Assembly (NCBI GenBank): GCA_002729755.1 | Contig: PBYT01000030.1 | Location: forward strand, 1-14,586 | Length of the DNA stretch: 14,586 bases | Direction: 5' to 3' | From: Flavobacteriaceae bacterium | GTDB lineage: Bacteria; Bacteroidota; Bacteroidia; Flavobacteriales; Flavobacteriaceae | Shown here: positions 1 to 5,983 of the stretch, piece after piece | Layout: the number at the start of each line of letters is the position of its first letter | Position numbering within the stretch: the stretch's first letter is position 1 | The notes under the pieces: generated by a model | What the model was told of the DNA's origin: nothing | Databases searched by the model: none | The model's input: only the letters and a program-made list of their open reading frames with translations | Program-made: the position numbers and the translations under genes

Positions 1-57
1 CAAAGAATAATTAGAAGGTATCAAGGATTAATAGATGAAATTCAAAGCAGATTATGA
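1..57 (+). CDS. 3' end of an unknown gene (partial)
   Basis: Frame 1 is open from the first base to a TGA at 55-57 and encodes the C-terminus QRIIRRYQGLIDEIQSRL, which looks like a charged amphipathic helix. Its stop overlaps the ATG of the next gene as ATGA (54-57), the usual arrangement of translationally coupled genes, and this is the main reason to believe it is real. The product cannot be named from 18 residues. It probably belongs to the same operon as the lipoprotein gene that follows. Confidence 0.55.
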   Translation, partial: QRIIRRYQGLIDEIQSRL

Positions 58-629
58 TAAAAAAATTTTTAACATTATTCATTATTTCTTGCTTAGCATC
101 TTGTGCAAGTTGGCTTACCTATGCACCTCTTTTAGGAGATTTAGAAATGGATTTTCCAATTGAAGATGAAGATCGATTTAAAATTACAGAAGGTAATGTT
201 GGAGTTCATTTTGTAGATATGTCTGTAGGTCAATCCATTGGAATTGATGAGAGTTTTTCAACTGGACTTGACATTGGAATAAAATATCGAAAAAAAATAA
301 ATGCAAGAGGTGGAAAAGAACTTGATATGACTGCTAGAATAAATCATAGCTTTAGATATTATATTAATGGTTGGGACTACAACTCTCCTTTTGCTGAGAT
401 AAGATCTAATATTCTTGAAGGTGGAACTGATAATAATAAAACAAGATTTGGTTTTAATATTACAAATCTTAGACTAGGATATGAGTGGGATAATGGAGCT
501 GCTGTGTTTTTAGACAAAAAAATTGGAAGGTCATCATTTGAGAAGTTTAATGAACTTAATTCTCCAAACTATGTTAGTTTTGGATTCAGAATGCCAATTT
601 TAAAAGGGGGTACATTAAGAAGCTATTAA
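54..629 (+). CDS. Predicted outer-membrane lipoprotein of unknown function
   Basis: The 191-residue product begins with a short Lys-containing hydrophobic signal and a lipobox LASC at residues 14-17, so Cys17 should be lipidated. Ala-Ser after the cysteine, with no Asp, fits sorting to the outer membrane. The rest alternates polar and hydrophobic residues in short stretches separated by Gly/Asn/Asp turns (for example around residues 70-110 and 130-185). This suggests a beta-rich or barrel-like fold with no recognisable enzyme motif. The start overlaps the preceding stop as ATGA. The following secreted-protein gene lies 38 nt downstream on the same strand and may be cotranscribed. I do not recognise the family; the lipoprotein call is solid, the function is not. 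Confidence 0.8.
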   Translation: MIKKFLTLFIISCLASCASWLTYAPLLGDLEMDFPIEDEDRFKITEGNVGVHFVDMSVGQSIGIDESFSTGLDIGIKYRKKINARGGKELDMTARINHSFRYYINGWDYNSPFAEIRSNILEGGTDNNKTRFGFNITNLRLGYEWDNGAAVFLDKKIGRSSFEKFNELNSPNYVSFGFRMPILKGGTLRSY

Positions 630-667
630 TAATATTTAGTTAACAGTTAATATTTTAAATTAGAAAT

Positions 668-1099
668 ATGAAAAAATTATTTTTTACACTAACACTTATA
701 GCACTATCTACTTTTATTAGTTATTCACAAGATCTATCCAATCCACAGGGTGGAGGTAGGCTTAATATTGAATCAATAACTCCTGGAGATGGTTATTCTA
801 AAATGAATTTCCAAGGCGATATAGCTGGATATGGAAGAGTATTTGCTTCAATTAAATTATCATCTGGTAATTCATCTAAAACAAGCGGGACTCTTTCTGG
901 TCAAGCTAGAACAATTTTACACGATGGTACATTTTTATCTTCTCCACTAAATGGGAGTTGGAAAAGGTCTGGAGTTACAATTAGATTTTATTTTATAGAT
1001 GATGTAAGCAATGGTGCAATGAATTTTGTTATTTGGGATGTAGATATTTTAGGTGAAGTAGCCTTCGTAAAGTATTATGAGCTTCACTCAAGTAATTAA
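668..1099 (+). CDS. Small secreted protein of unknown function
   Basis: The 143-residue protein has a classical Sec signal peptide: two Lys, a hydrophobic core, and a probable cleavage after about residue 20, in FISYSQ just before DLSNPQ. The mature part of about 120 residues is rich in Gly, Ser and aromatic residues with a regular alternating pattern. It contains no cysteine and no membrane helix, so a small beta-barrel or beta-sandwich in the periplasm or outside the cell is likely. Short blocks such as GQARTILHDGTFLSSPLNGS (residues 78-97) and the C-terminal VKYYEL look like paired strands of a lipocalin-like fold, but this is only inference. It follows the lipoprotein gene by 38 nt on the same strand. 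No enzyme motif is visible and no function is proposed. Confidence 0.75.
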   Translation: MKKLFFTLTLIALSTFISYSQDLSNPQGGGRLNIESITPGDGYSKMNFQGDIAGYGRVFASIKLSSGNSSKTSGTLSGQARTILHDGTFLSSPLNGSWKRSGVTIRFYFIDDVSNGAMNFVIWDVDILGEVAFVKYYELHSSN

Positions 1100-1190
1100 T
1101 CAGAACTACTTTACTTACTTGTTTAATAAGTAACGTATTATTTTCCGATACCAGAAGCCCACAGACAACATTATCTTTATCAACATTTTG

Positions 1191-1198
1191 TATATTTG
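1191..1198 (+). promoter_or_regulatory. Bacteroidota-type -7 promoter element for the dioxygenase gene
   Basis: TATATTTG matches the TAnnTTTG -7 element used by the primary sigma factor of Bacteroidota. It lies 24 nt before the ATG at 1222, giving a predicted leader of about 17-20 nt. No TTG is found at the expected -33 position, so this is a half-match. It is the only good candidate in the 122-nt gap between the secreted-protein gene and the dioxygenase gene, and suggests a separate transcription unit starting here. Confidence 0.45.
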
Positions 1199-1221
1199 CC
1201 AAACACTAATAAAACATTTTT

Positions 1222-2172
1222 ATGAACAAGATACCATCACTAGATCTTAGAGATTTTTTAAGTGAAGACCCTCATCGTAAGAAAGAATTTGTTCAATCAA
1301 TAGGTAAAAATTTTCAAGAGATAGGATTTTGTGCAGTTAAAGGCCATCTTTTGTCTGATGAGCTTGTTGAAAGACTTTACAAGCAAATTAAATTATTTTT
1401 TGATCTTCCATATGAAGTAAAAACTAAATATGAATTCCCACAATATTCAGGTCAAAGAGGATATGTTTCTTTTGGTAAGGAGAGTGCTAAAGGAAGTAAA
1501 CATGGTGATCTAAAAGAATACTGGCATTTTGGTCAATATATTGAAAAAGAAGAGAAAGATAAATACAATTATTTTCCTAATATCCATGTTGATGAATTAC
1601 CTGAATTTAATAAAGTTGGTAAGGAAGTATACTCCACTTTAGAAAAAACAGCAAAATATATTCTTAGAGCTTTAGCATTGTATTTAAATATTGAGGAAAA
1701 TTACTTTGATCAATATATTAAGAATGGAAACTCAATATTAAGACCCATCCACTACCCTCCTATTTTAGATAATCCTAAAGAGGCTGTTCGTGCTTCTGCT
1801 CATGGAGATATAAATCTTATTACTTTACTTATGGGAGCACATGGTAAGGGATTGCAAGTTCAACACTCAAATGGCGAGTGGATTGATGCAATGGCTAGTA
1901 AAGATGAGTTAATGATAAATATTGGAGATATGTTATCTAGACATACTAATAATCTATTAAAATCCACAGTTCATAGAGTTGTAAATCCAGATAGGGAATT
2001 GCTAAAAAAATCTAGATATTCTATTCCGTTTTTCATGCATCCAGTAAGTGAAATGAAGTTAAATGTTTTAGAATCTTGTATTTGTGAAGAATATCCTAAA
2101 TCATTTGATGATATTACCGCTGGAGAGTTCTTAAATGAAAGATTAGTAGAATTAGGTCTACTAAAGAAATAA
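1222..2172 (+). CDS. 2-oxoglutarate/Fe(II)-dependent dioxygenase, isopenicillin N synthase-like family
   Basis: The 316-residue cytosolic protein has the DIOX_N-2OG-FeII_Oxy layout. The N-terminal part (about residues 4-120) carries the IGFCAVKGH block typical of the family. The C-terminal double-stranded beta-helix (about 170-275) holds His194-x-Asp196 and His251 as the iron triad, and Arg265-x-Ser267 for the 2-oxoglutarate carboxylate. The segment ILRPIHYPP (172-180) is also characteristic. All catalytic residues are present and the length is normal, so it should be an active oxygenase doing hydroxylation, demethylation or desaturation. The substrate is not predictable. It overlaps the nucleoside phosphorylase-like gene by one base (TAATG at 2170-2174), so the two are probably translated together and may share a pathway. 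There is no evidence of beta-lactam genes, so true IPNS activity is unlikely. Confidence 0.9.
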   Translation: MNKIPSLDLRDFLSEDPHRKKEFVQSIGKNFQEIGFCAVKGHLLSDELVERLYKQIKLFFDLPYEVKTKYEFPQYSGQRGYVSFGKESAKGSKHGDLKEYWHFGQYIEKEEKDKYNYFPNIHVDELPEFNKVGKEVYSTLEKTAKYILRALALYLNIEENYFDQYIKNGNSILRPIHYPPILDNPKEAVRASAHGDINLITLLMGAHGKGLQVQHSNGEWIDAMASKDELMINIGDMLSRHTNNLLKSTVHRVVNPDRELLKKSRYSIPFFMHPVSEMKLNVLESCICEEYPKSFDDITAGEFLNERLVELGLLKK

Positions 2173-3020
2173 TGGATAGATCAGAATTAATACTAAACAA
2201 AGATGGTTCAGTATATCATTTAAAACTCAAATCTGAAAATTTATCTTCAACAGTCATTTTGGTCGGTGACCCATTTCGTGTAGATAAAATCACTAAACAT
2301 TTTGATAAGATTGAATTCAAAACTCAGAATAGAGAATTTAAATCTGTAACAGGCTATTATAAATCAAAAAGAATCACTGTTGTTTCAACTGGAATTGGTT
2401 CAGGTAATATAGATATTGTTTTAAATGAACTTGATGCTTTAGTTAATATAAATTTAGAAACAGGAGAAGTTTTAAATTCAAAAAAGTCTCTTAATTTAAT
2501 AAGAATTGGTACTTCAGGTGCAATTCAAGATGATGTGCCTGTTGATTCTTTCTTATTAAGTAAAATGGCAATCGATATTGATGGTTTTATGTTAAATTAT
2601 GATTTATCAACTATAGATAACAAAAACTTCACAAAACATATATACGAAAATCATCAAATTCAAGATCAATTATATTGCTATGATTGCTCAAGTGAATTAT
2701 ATGATAAATTTAATTCAAATGATGTTAATAGTGGAATTACAATAACATGTAGCGGTTTCTATAGTTCACAGGGAAGATCCATAAGATTAAGTACTTCTCA
2801 TAAGAATAATCTTAGTGAAATTACGAAGATAAAGTACAATAATTATAATGCTACAAACCTTGAAATGGAGACGGCAATTATTTATGCAATGTCTAAGCTT
2901 TTAGGACATAAGGCTATTTCCTTAAATGCAATACTTGCTAATAGGAATCTAGAAGAATATAGTATGAATCCAGAAAATACTGTTGAAAATTTAATAGAGT
3001 ATACACTTAACAAGCTTTAA
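2172..3020 (+). CDS. Nucleoside phosphorylase, uridine phosphorylase-like
   Basis: The 282-residue protein belongs to the PNP/UDP phosphorylase family (NP-I). These enzymes cleave a nucleoside with phosphate to free base and ribose-1-phosphate. Visible family signatures are VGDP (31-34), the phosphate-binding STGIGSGN (72-79), RIGTSG (111-116), GFYSSQGR (195-202) and the ribose-binding NLEMET (229-234). The aromatic-x-x-Gln-x-Arg pattern (Tyr197, Gln200, Arg202) recalls the uracil-binding Gln/Arg of uridine phosphorylases. The length is slightly above that of hexameric Udp (about 250), with extra residues near 92-107 and 140-180. The start codon shares its A with the stop of the dioxygenase gene, and the symporter gene follows after 5 nt, so a three-gene unit is likely. 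The exact base specificity is uncertain. Confidence 0.87.
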   Translation: MDRSELILNKDGSVYHLKLKSENLSSTVILVGDPFRVDKITKHFDKIEFKTQNREFKSVTGYYKSKRITVVSTGIGSGNIDIVLNELDALVNINLETGEVLNSKKSLNLIRIGTSGAIQDDVPVDSFLLSKMAIDIDGFMLNYDLSTIDNKNFTKHIYENHQIQDQLYCYDCSSELYDKFNSNDVNSGITITCSGFYSSQGRSIRLSTSHKNNLSEITKIKYNNYNATNLEMETAIIYAMSKLLGHKAISLNAILANRNLEEYSMNPENTVENLIEYTLNKL

Positions 3021-3025
3021 TTACC

Positions 3026-3901
3026 ATGGATGCAACAATGATTATATCACAAATCTTTTTACCAATTTCTTTGGCAATTATTATGTTTGGTATGGGTCTA
3101 ACCCTTGTAGTTGGTGATTTTGGTAGAATTTTTACTTATCCAAAGGCAGTACTTGTCGGCCTATGTAATCAGCTAGTATTTCTTCCTTTAATTGGATTTT
3201 CAATTATCCTTTTGTTTGATCTAAACTCCTCTATGGCTATTGGCATTATGATACTATCTGTATGCCCTGGTGGACCCACAAGTAATCTTATCACACAAGT
3301 TGCTCGAGGAAATATTGGTCTTTCGGTCACTCTAACTGCCCTGGCAAGTCTAATAACTGTTTTCACAATTCCAATCATATTATCAAAAGCCATTGCTTAT
3401 TTTACAGGAGATACAGCTGTTGTTATTGAACTTCCTGTAGTTCAAACCATGCTTCAAATTTTGGCAATAACCGTAATTCCTGTCTCCATAGGCATGGTGA
3501 TTCGCAATAGAAATGAAGGCTTTGCCCTCCGTATGGAAAGGCCTATGAGAATTGCCTCCACAGTGTTATTTATTATTATTTTTTTACTCGTTATGATTGC
3601 TAACAAAGATTTAATAATCCAAGCAATGAAAGAAGTTGGATTGGCAACATTACTTCTGAATTTGTCAACGATGGCGCTTGGATATATCACTGCTAAATTT
3701 TTTGGTATAACAGGAAAAAGTCAAATTTCAATTACAATTGAAAGTGGAATTCAAAACGGAACATTAGCTTTTGTCATTGCTACTACAATACTGAATAACG
3801 TCGAGATGGGACTTCCGACTGGCGCCTATTCAATATGGATGTTTATAACAGGTGGAATTCTCATGTGGCGCTTAGGAGTTTCAAAAAAGCCCCTAATTTA
3901 A
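3026..3901 (+). CDS. Bile acid:sodium symporter (BASS) family transporter
   Basis: The 291-residue integral membrane protein has about nine to ten hydrophobic helices. It carries the two sodium-site signatures of the BASS/ASBT fold: CPGGPTSN (80-87) and ESGIQNGTLA (239-248), with Glu239, Gln243 and Asn244 matching the Na+-binding residues. Bacterial members move organic anions (keto acids, pantoate, taurocholate-like compounds) with Na+; the solute here is unknown. It begins 5 nt after the phosphorylase stop; a second Met at codon 5 is a possible alternative start. Sampled lines (3241 and 3481) have 42-47% GC, against about 28% in the following gene, and 4 of 8 arginines use CGN codons. This suggests a different origin from its neighbours. 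Confidence 0.9.
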   Translation: MDATMIISQIFLPISLAIIMFGMGLTLVVGDFGRIFTYPKAVLVGLCNQLVFLPLIGFSIILLFDLNSSMAIGIMILSVCPGGPTSNLITQVARGNIGLSVTLTALASLITVFTIPIILSKAIAYFTGDTAVVIELPVVQTMLQILAITVIPVSIGMVIRNRNEGFALRMERPMRIASTVLFIIIFLLVMIANKDLIIQAMKEVGLATLLLNLSTMALGYITAKFFGITGKSQISITIESGIQNGTLAFVIATTILNNVEMGLPTGAYSIWMFITGGILMWRLGVSKKPLI

Positions 3902-3914
3902 CATATGAAAAATG

Positions 3915-3944
3915 TTGTGAAAGGTAATATTTTTCTTAGATTTT
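3915..3944 (+). promoter_or_regulatory. Possible weak promoter for the DUF2855 gene
   Basis: TTG at 3915-3917, a 19-nt spacer and TAGATTTT at 3937-3944 resemble the Bacteroidota TTTG/TAnnTTTG promoter, with the final G replaced by T. It would give a very short leader (about 8-11 nt) before the ATG at 3959. The match is weak; readthrough from the symporter gene is an equally good explanation. Confidence 0.22.
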
Positions 3945-3958
3945 ATGACTAATAATTT

Positions 3959-5038
3959 ATGAATAAACAAAATCTAACTTTTCTGGTAAATAAGTATGAT
4001 CTTTTTGAAGCTACTTTTTCAGATGACAGCATTCCAATTTCAAAAACCGATGAAGTCATATTAGAAATTGAAAGATATGCTTTTACTGCAAATAATATTA
4101 CATATGCAGTTATTGGGGATACGTTAGGTTATTGGAATTTCTTTCCAGCTGAGGAACCTTATGGTATTGTCCCAGTTTGGGGTTTTGCAAATGTTATTTC
4201 TTCTAAAAATGAAAATGTTTCTGAGGGAGAAAAGTTTTATGGATATTTTCCTATGAGCAAATACTTAAAAGTCATACCAAAAAAGGTAAATACCCATGGT
4301 TTTATAGATGATTCTAATCATAGAAGAAAACTTCCTTCAGTATACAATCATTACCTAAAAATTTCAAAAAATACAGATGAATCATTAGAATATCATCCTT
4401 TAATAAAACCTCTATTTTTAACTTCGTTTTTGAATTATTTTTTCTTGAAAGATGAAAAATTTTTTGAATGTGATCAGATAATCCTGACAAGCGCATCTTC
4501 TAAAACAGCTTTATCTTTGGCATTTTTGTTATCTAAAAATAAACTAGAAGACAAGAAAAAAATTATAGGTATTACATCGGATAAAAACATAAAATTTTTA
4601 TCAAAAATTAAATTTTATGACACCGTTTTATCTTATGATAATGCAGAGGAAAAACTTAACACATCAAAATCAATAATAGTTGATTTTGCTGGGAACTCTG
4701 ATTATCTAAAAAAATTATCTGATTATTTAGCAGACTCATTAAAATACGTCAGTTTAATAGGATTAGCAGATTGGTCTTCAAAAACTAATTTTAAATCAAT
4801 TCCTAATTCTAAATTTTTCTTTGCTCCAAATCATGCTGAAAAAAGATACAGAACAATGGGAGTTAAAAAAACCACATTATTGGCTGAAGACTTATTGAAA
4901 GAATTTATTATGCAAATTAAGCATGACATAAAACTAAAATATTTTAATGAGCCCAAAGAATTACATGAACTGTATTTAAAATCCTTAAAAGGAAAAATTG
5001 ACCCAAGTAAGGGTTATATGGTACAGCTAAGTAATTAA
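3959..5038 (+). CDS. DUF2855 family protein (MDR-like, function unknown)
   Basis: The 359-residue protein has the length and blocks I associate with DUF2855: FTANNITYAVIGDTLGYWNF (42-61), VPVWGFANV (71-79), a GxxFYGYFPMSKYL-type segment (90-103) and LPSVYNHYL (125-133). The arrangement parallels medium-chain dehydrogenase/reductases. A GroES-like N-terminal half is followed by a Rossmann-like half starting with QIILTSASSKTALSLAFLL (173-191), where SASSKT stands in place of a typical Gly-rich nucleotide loop. Cofactor use is therefore doubtful. No zinc-ligand set is evident. It lies 57 nt after the symporter gene on the same strand, so it may be part of the same unit or have its own weak promoter. 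Base composition is strongly AT-rich and all five arginines use AGA, unlike the symporter. The family call is fairly sure; the function is unknown. Confidence 0.82.
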   Translation: MNKQNLTFLVNKYDLFEATFSDDSIPISKTDEVILEIERYAFTANNITYAVIGDTLGYWNFFPAEEPYGIVPVWGFANVISSKNENVSEGEKFYGYFPMSKYLKVIPKKVNTHGFIDDSNHRRKLPSVYNHYLKISKNTDESLEYHPLIKPLFLTSFLNYFFLKDEKFFECDQIILTSASSKTALSLAFLLSKNKLEDKKKIIGITSDKNIKFLSKIKFYDTVLSYDNAEEKLNTSKSIIVDFAGNSDYLKKLSDYLADSLKYVSLIGLADWSSKTNFKSIPNSKFFFAPNHAEKRYRTMGVKKTTLLAEDLLKEFIMQIKHDIKLKYFNEPKELHELYLKSLKGKIDPSKGYMVQLSN

Positions 5039-5112
5039 TTGATGAACCTTAAGAAAATCTATTATTCAACTTATATAATCTAACATCCTTACCATCTTTA
5101 AAATAAAACACT

Positions 5113-5325
5113 TTAGGGTAATTTGAATAAGTCTTCAACTTTACACTTAATTGTTTTCGCAATCTTTAATGCTAATACTGTAGATGGAACGTATATCCCA
5201 TTCTCAATAGCATTTATACTCTTTCTTGATACCTCAGCAGCAACTGATAGTTCTTGTTGAGTTAAACCTGCTGATTTTCTAAGTTCTTCTAGATTATTTA
5301 AGAGTTTTTTGTGGTCCTTTCCCAA
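5113..5325 (-). CDS. Small Xre/Cro-C1-type HTH transcriptional regulator (TTG start)
   Basis: The 70-residue product is a single helix-turn-helix domain. LTQQELSVAAEVSRKSINAI (21-40), then ENGIYVPS, ALKIAKTIKCKVEDLF at the end, is the classic five-helix Xre pattern, and nothing is left over for an effector domain. No ATG occurs in frame before the domain; the reading frame starts at TTG (5325-5323), only 2 nt after the stop of the upstream membrane-protein gene. That spacing supports the TTG start and translational coupling. Short regulators of this kind (YozG/YvaO-like) often accompany small membrane proteins and control their own operon. Here it is the second gene of the pair behind the promoter at 5749-5780. 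The targets are unknown. Confidence 0.87.
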   Translation of the reverse strand: MGKDHKKLLNNLEELRKSAGLTQQELSVAAEVSRKSINAIENGIYVPSTVLALKIAKTIKCKVEDLFKLP

Positions 5326-5327
5326 TG

Positions 5328-5723
5328 TTATTTCTTTTCGTACTCTTCAACAGCATCAGTAAGCTCTTTACCTGTATTTGGGTATAGATATCCAGCAATT
5401 ATCTGTCCAACTCCTATTAAAGCAACCAAAGCTCCAACTCCTTCTAAAATTCTGCCAAGCACCAAAAAGCCAAGAAAATATAAACCTATACCAACAAAAA
5501 GAGTTATAACTCCATTTCTTCGATAATCAATTGGTTCTCGTTTTCGATCCTCAAAAATTTTTATTAATTCCTCTACTTTCGATGGATCATCCAAATTTTT
5601 AGATATTTCTAGTATTGTTTCATTCTTATTTTTACTTTCATGATACAGCCAGAAAAAAACTGCAAGTGGTATAATGATTCCTGTTAGCATTCCAAGAATT
5701 GGGTATAGTTTCTCTATGTCCAT
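5328..5723 (-). CDS. Small three-helix membrane protein, DUF6249-like
   Basis: The 131-residue protein has a hydrophobic helix at about 7-27 and a charged, probably helical stretch at about 28-68 (ESKNKNETILEISKNLDD and following). Two further helices at about 71-90 and 93-113 are followed by an acidic and lysine-rich tail. This layout resembles DUF6249-type membrane proteins of Bacteroidota, a family without known function; the assignment is from memory of the pattern and is moderate. It has no signal peptide cleavage site, so it should stay in the inner membrane. It is the first gene of a two-gene operon with the Xre regulator, which starts 2 nt after its stop. The ATG at 5723 lies about 26 nt downstream of a strong promoter match. 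Confidence 0.72.
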   Translation of the reverse strand: MDIEKLYPILGMLTGIIIPLAVFFWLYHESKNKNETILEISKNLDDPSKVEELIKIFEDRKREPIDYRRNGVITLFVGIGLYFLGFLVLGRILEGVGALVALIGVGQIIAGYLYPNTGKELTDAVEEYEKK

Positions 5724-5748
5724 AATTTTATTTTTTTTAAATGTAACG

Positions 5749-5780
5749 CAAACTTAACACTTTTATTTATGAGAAGCAAA
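5749..5780 (-). promoter_or_regulatory. Near-consensus Bacteroidota promoter for the membrane protein/Xre operon
   Basis: Read on the minus strand, TTTG (5780-5777) is followed after 20 nt by TAAGTTTG (5756-5749). This fits the Bacteroidota -33 TTTG / -7 TAnnTTTG consensus exactly. Transcription should start near 5742-5745, leaving a leader of about 20 nt before the ATG at 5723. It is the best promoter in the window. It lies in the 260-nt gap between this operon and the divergent aminotransferase gene, where I see no comparable plus-strand promoter. Confidence 0.7.
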
Positions 5781-5983
5781 CGTTATACAATAAAATTATT
5801 ATTTATTATTTGTTTAGAGTAAGTATACTTGTTTTTGCATGATGAAAGTAAATATCGAACTGTCACTAGCAATCTTTTATATTGTAATAAAAACAAAAGT
5901 TTTATATATTTAAATACACAAACAATTTAGATTTATTGCCAAAGCAAAAAGATTTTAAGAATTGTTTTTAAAATTACAAGACG

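Noticed and set aside
1111..1133. Inverted repeat TTACTTA / TAAGTAA as a terminator
   Set aside because: A 7-bp stem with a single G-C pair and a 9-nt loop, not followed by a clean T run; too weak to call.
1222..2172. True isopenicillin N synthase or a beta-lactam cluster
   Set aside because: No ACV synthetase or related genes are present; the bacterial IPNS-like family is broad and mostly unrelated to beta-lactams.
3169..3690. Minus-strand open frames within the symporter gene
   Set aside because: They mirror the hydrophobic symporter codons, have no start context or motif, and the plus-strand gene is fully supported.
3904..3951. 15-codon frame between the symporter and DUF2855 genes
   Set aside because: Too short and without features; it overlaps the possible weak promoter.
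5311..5526. Plus-strand open frame opposite the membrane-protein gene
   Set aside because: It is antisense to the Xre/membrane protein operon, is Pro/Lys/Thr-rich without domain features, and the minus-strand frames have clear domains and a strong promoter.
5113..5723. Toxin-antitoxin module
   Set aside because: The membrane protein is longer than typical type I or small membrane toxins, and the Xre protein lacks an antitoxin-like neutralising domain; a regulator/membrane protein pair fits better.
5839..5913. 24-codon frame (MMKVNIELSL...) in the 260-nt intergenic region
   Set aside because: Expected by chance in AT-rich DNA; no promoter match or domain, and it ends far from the next gene.
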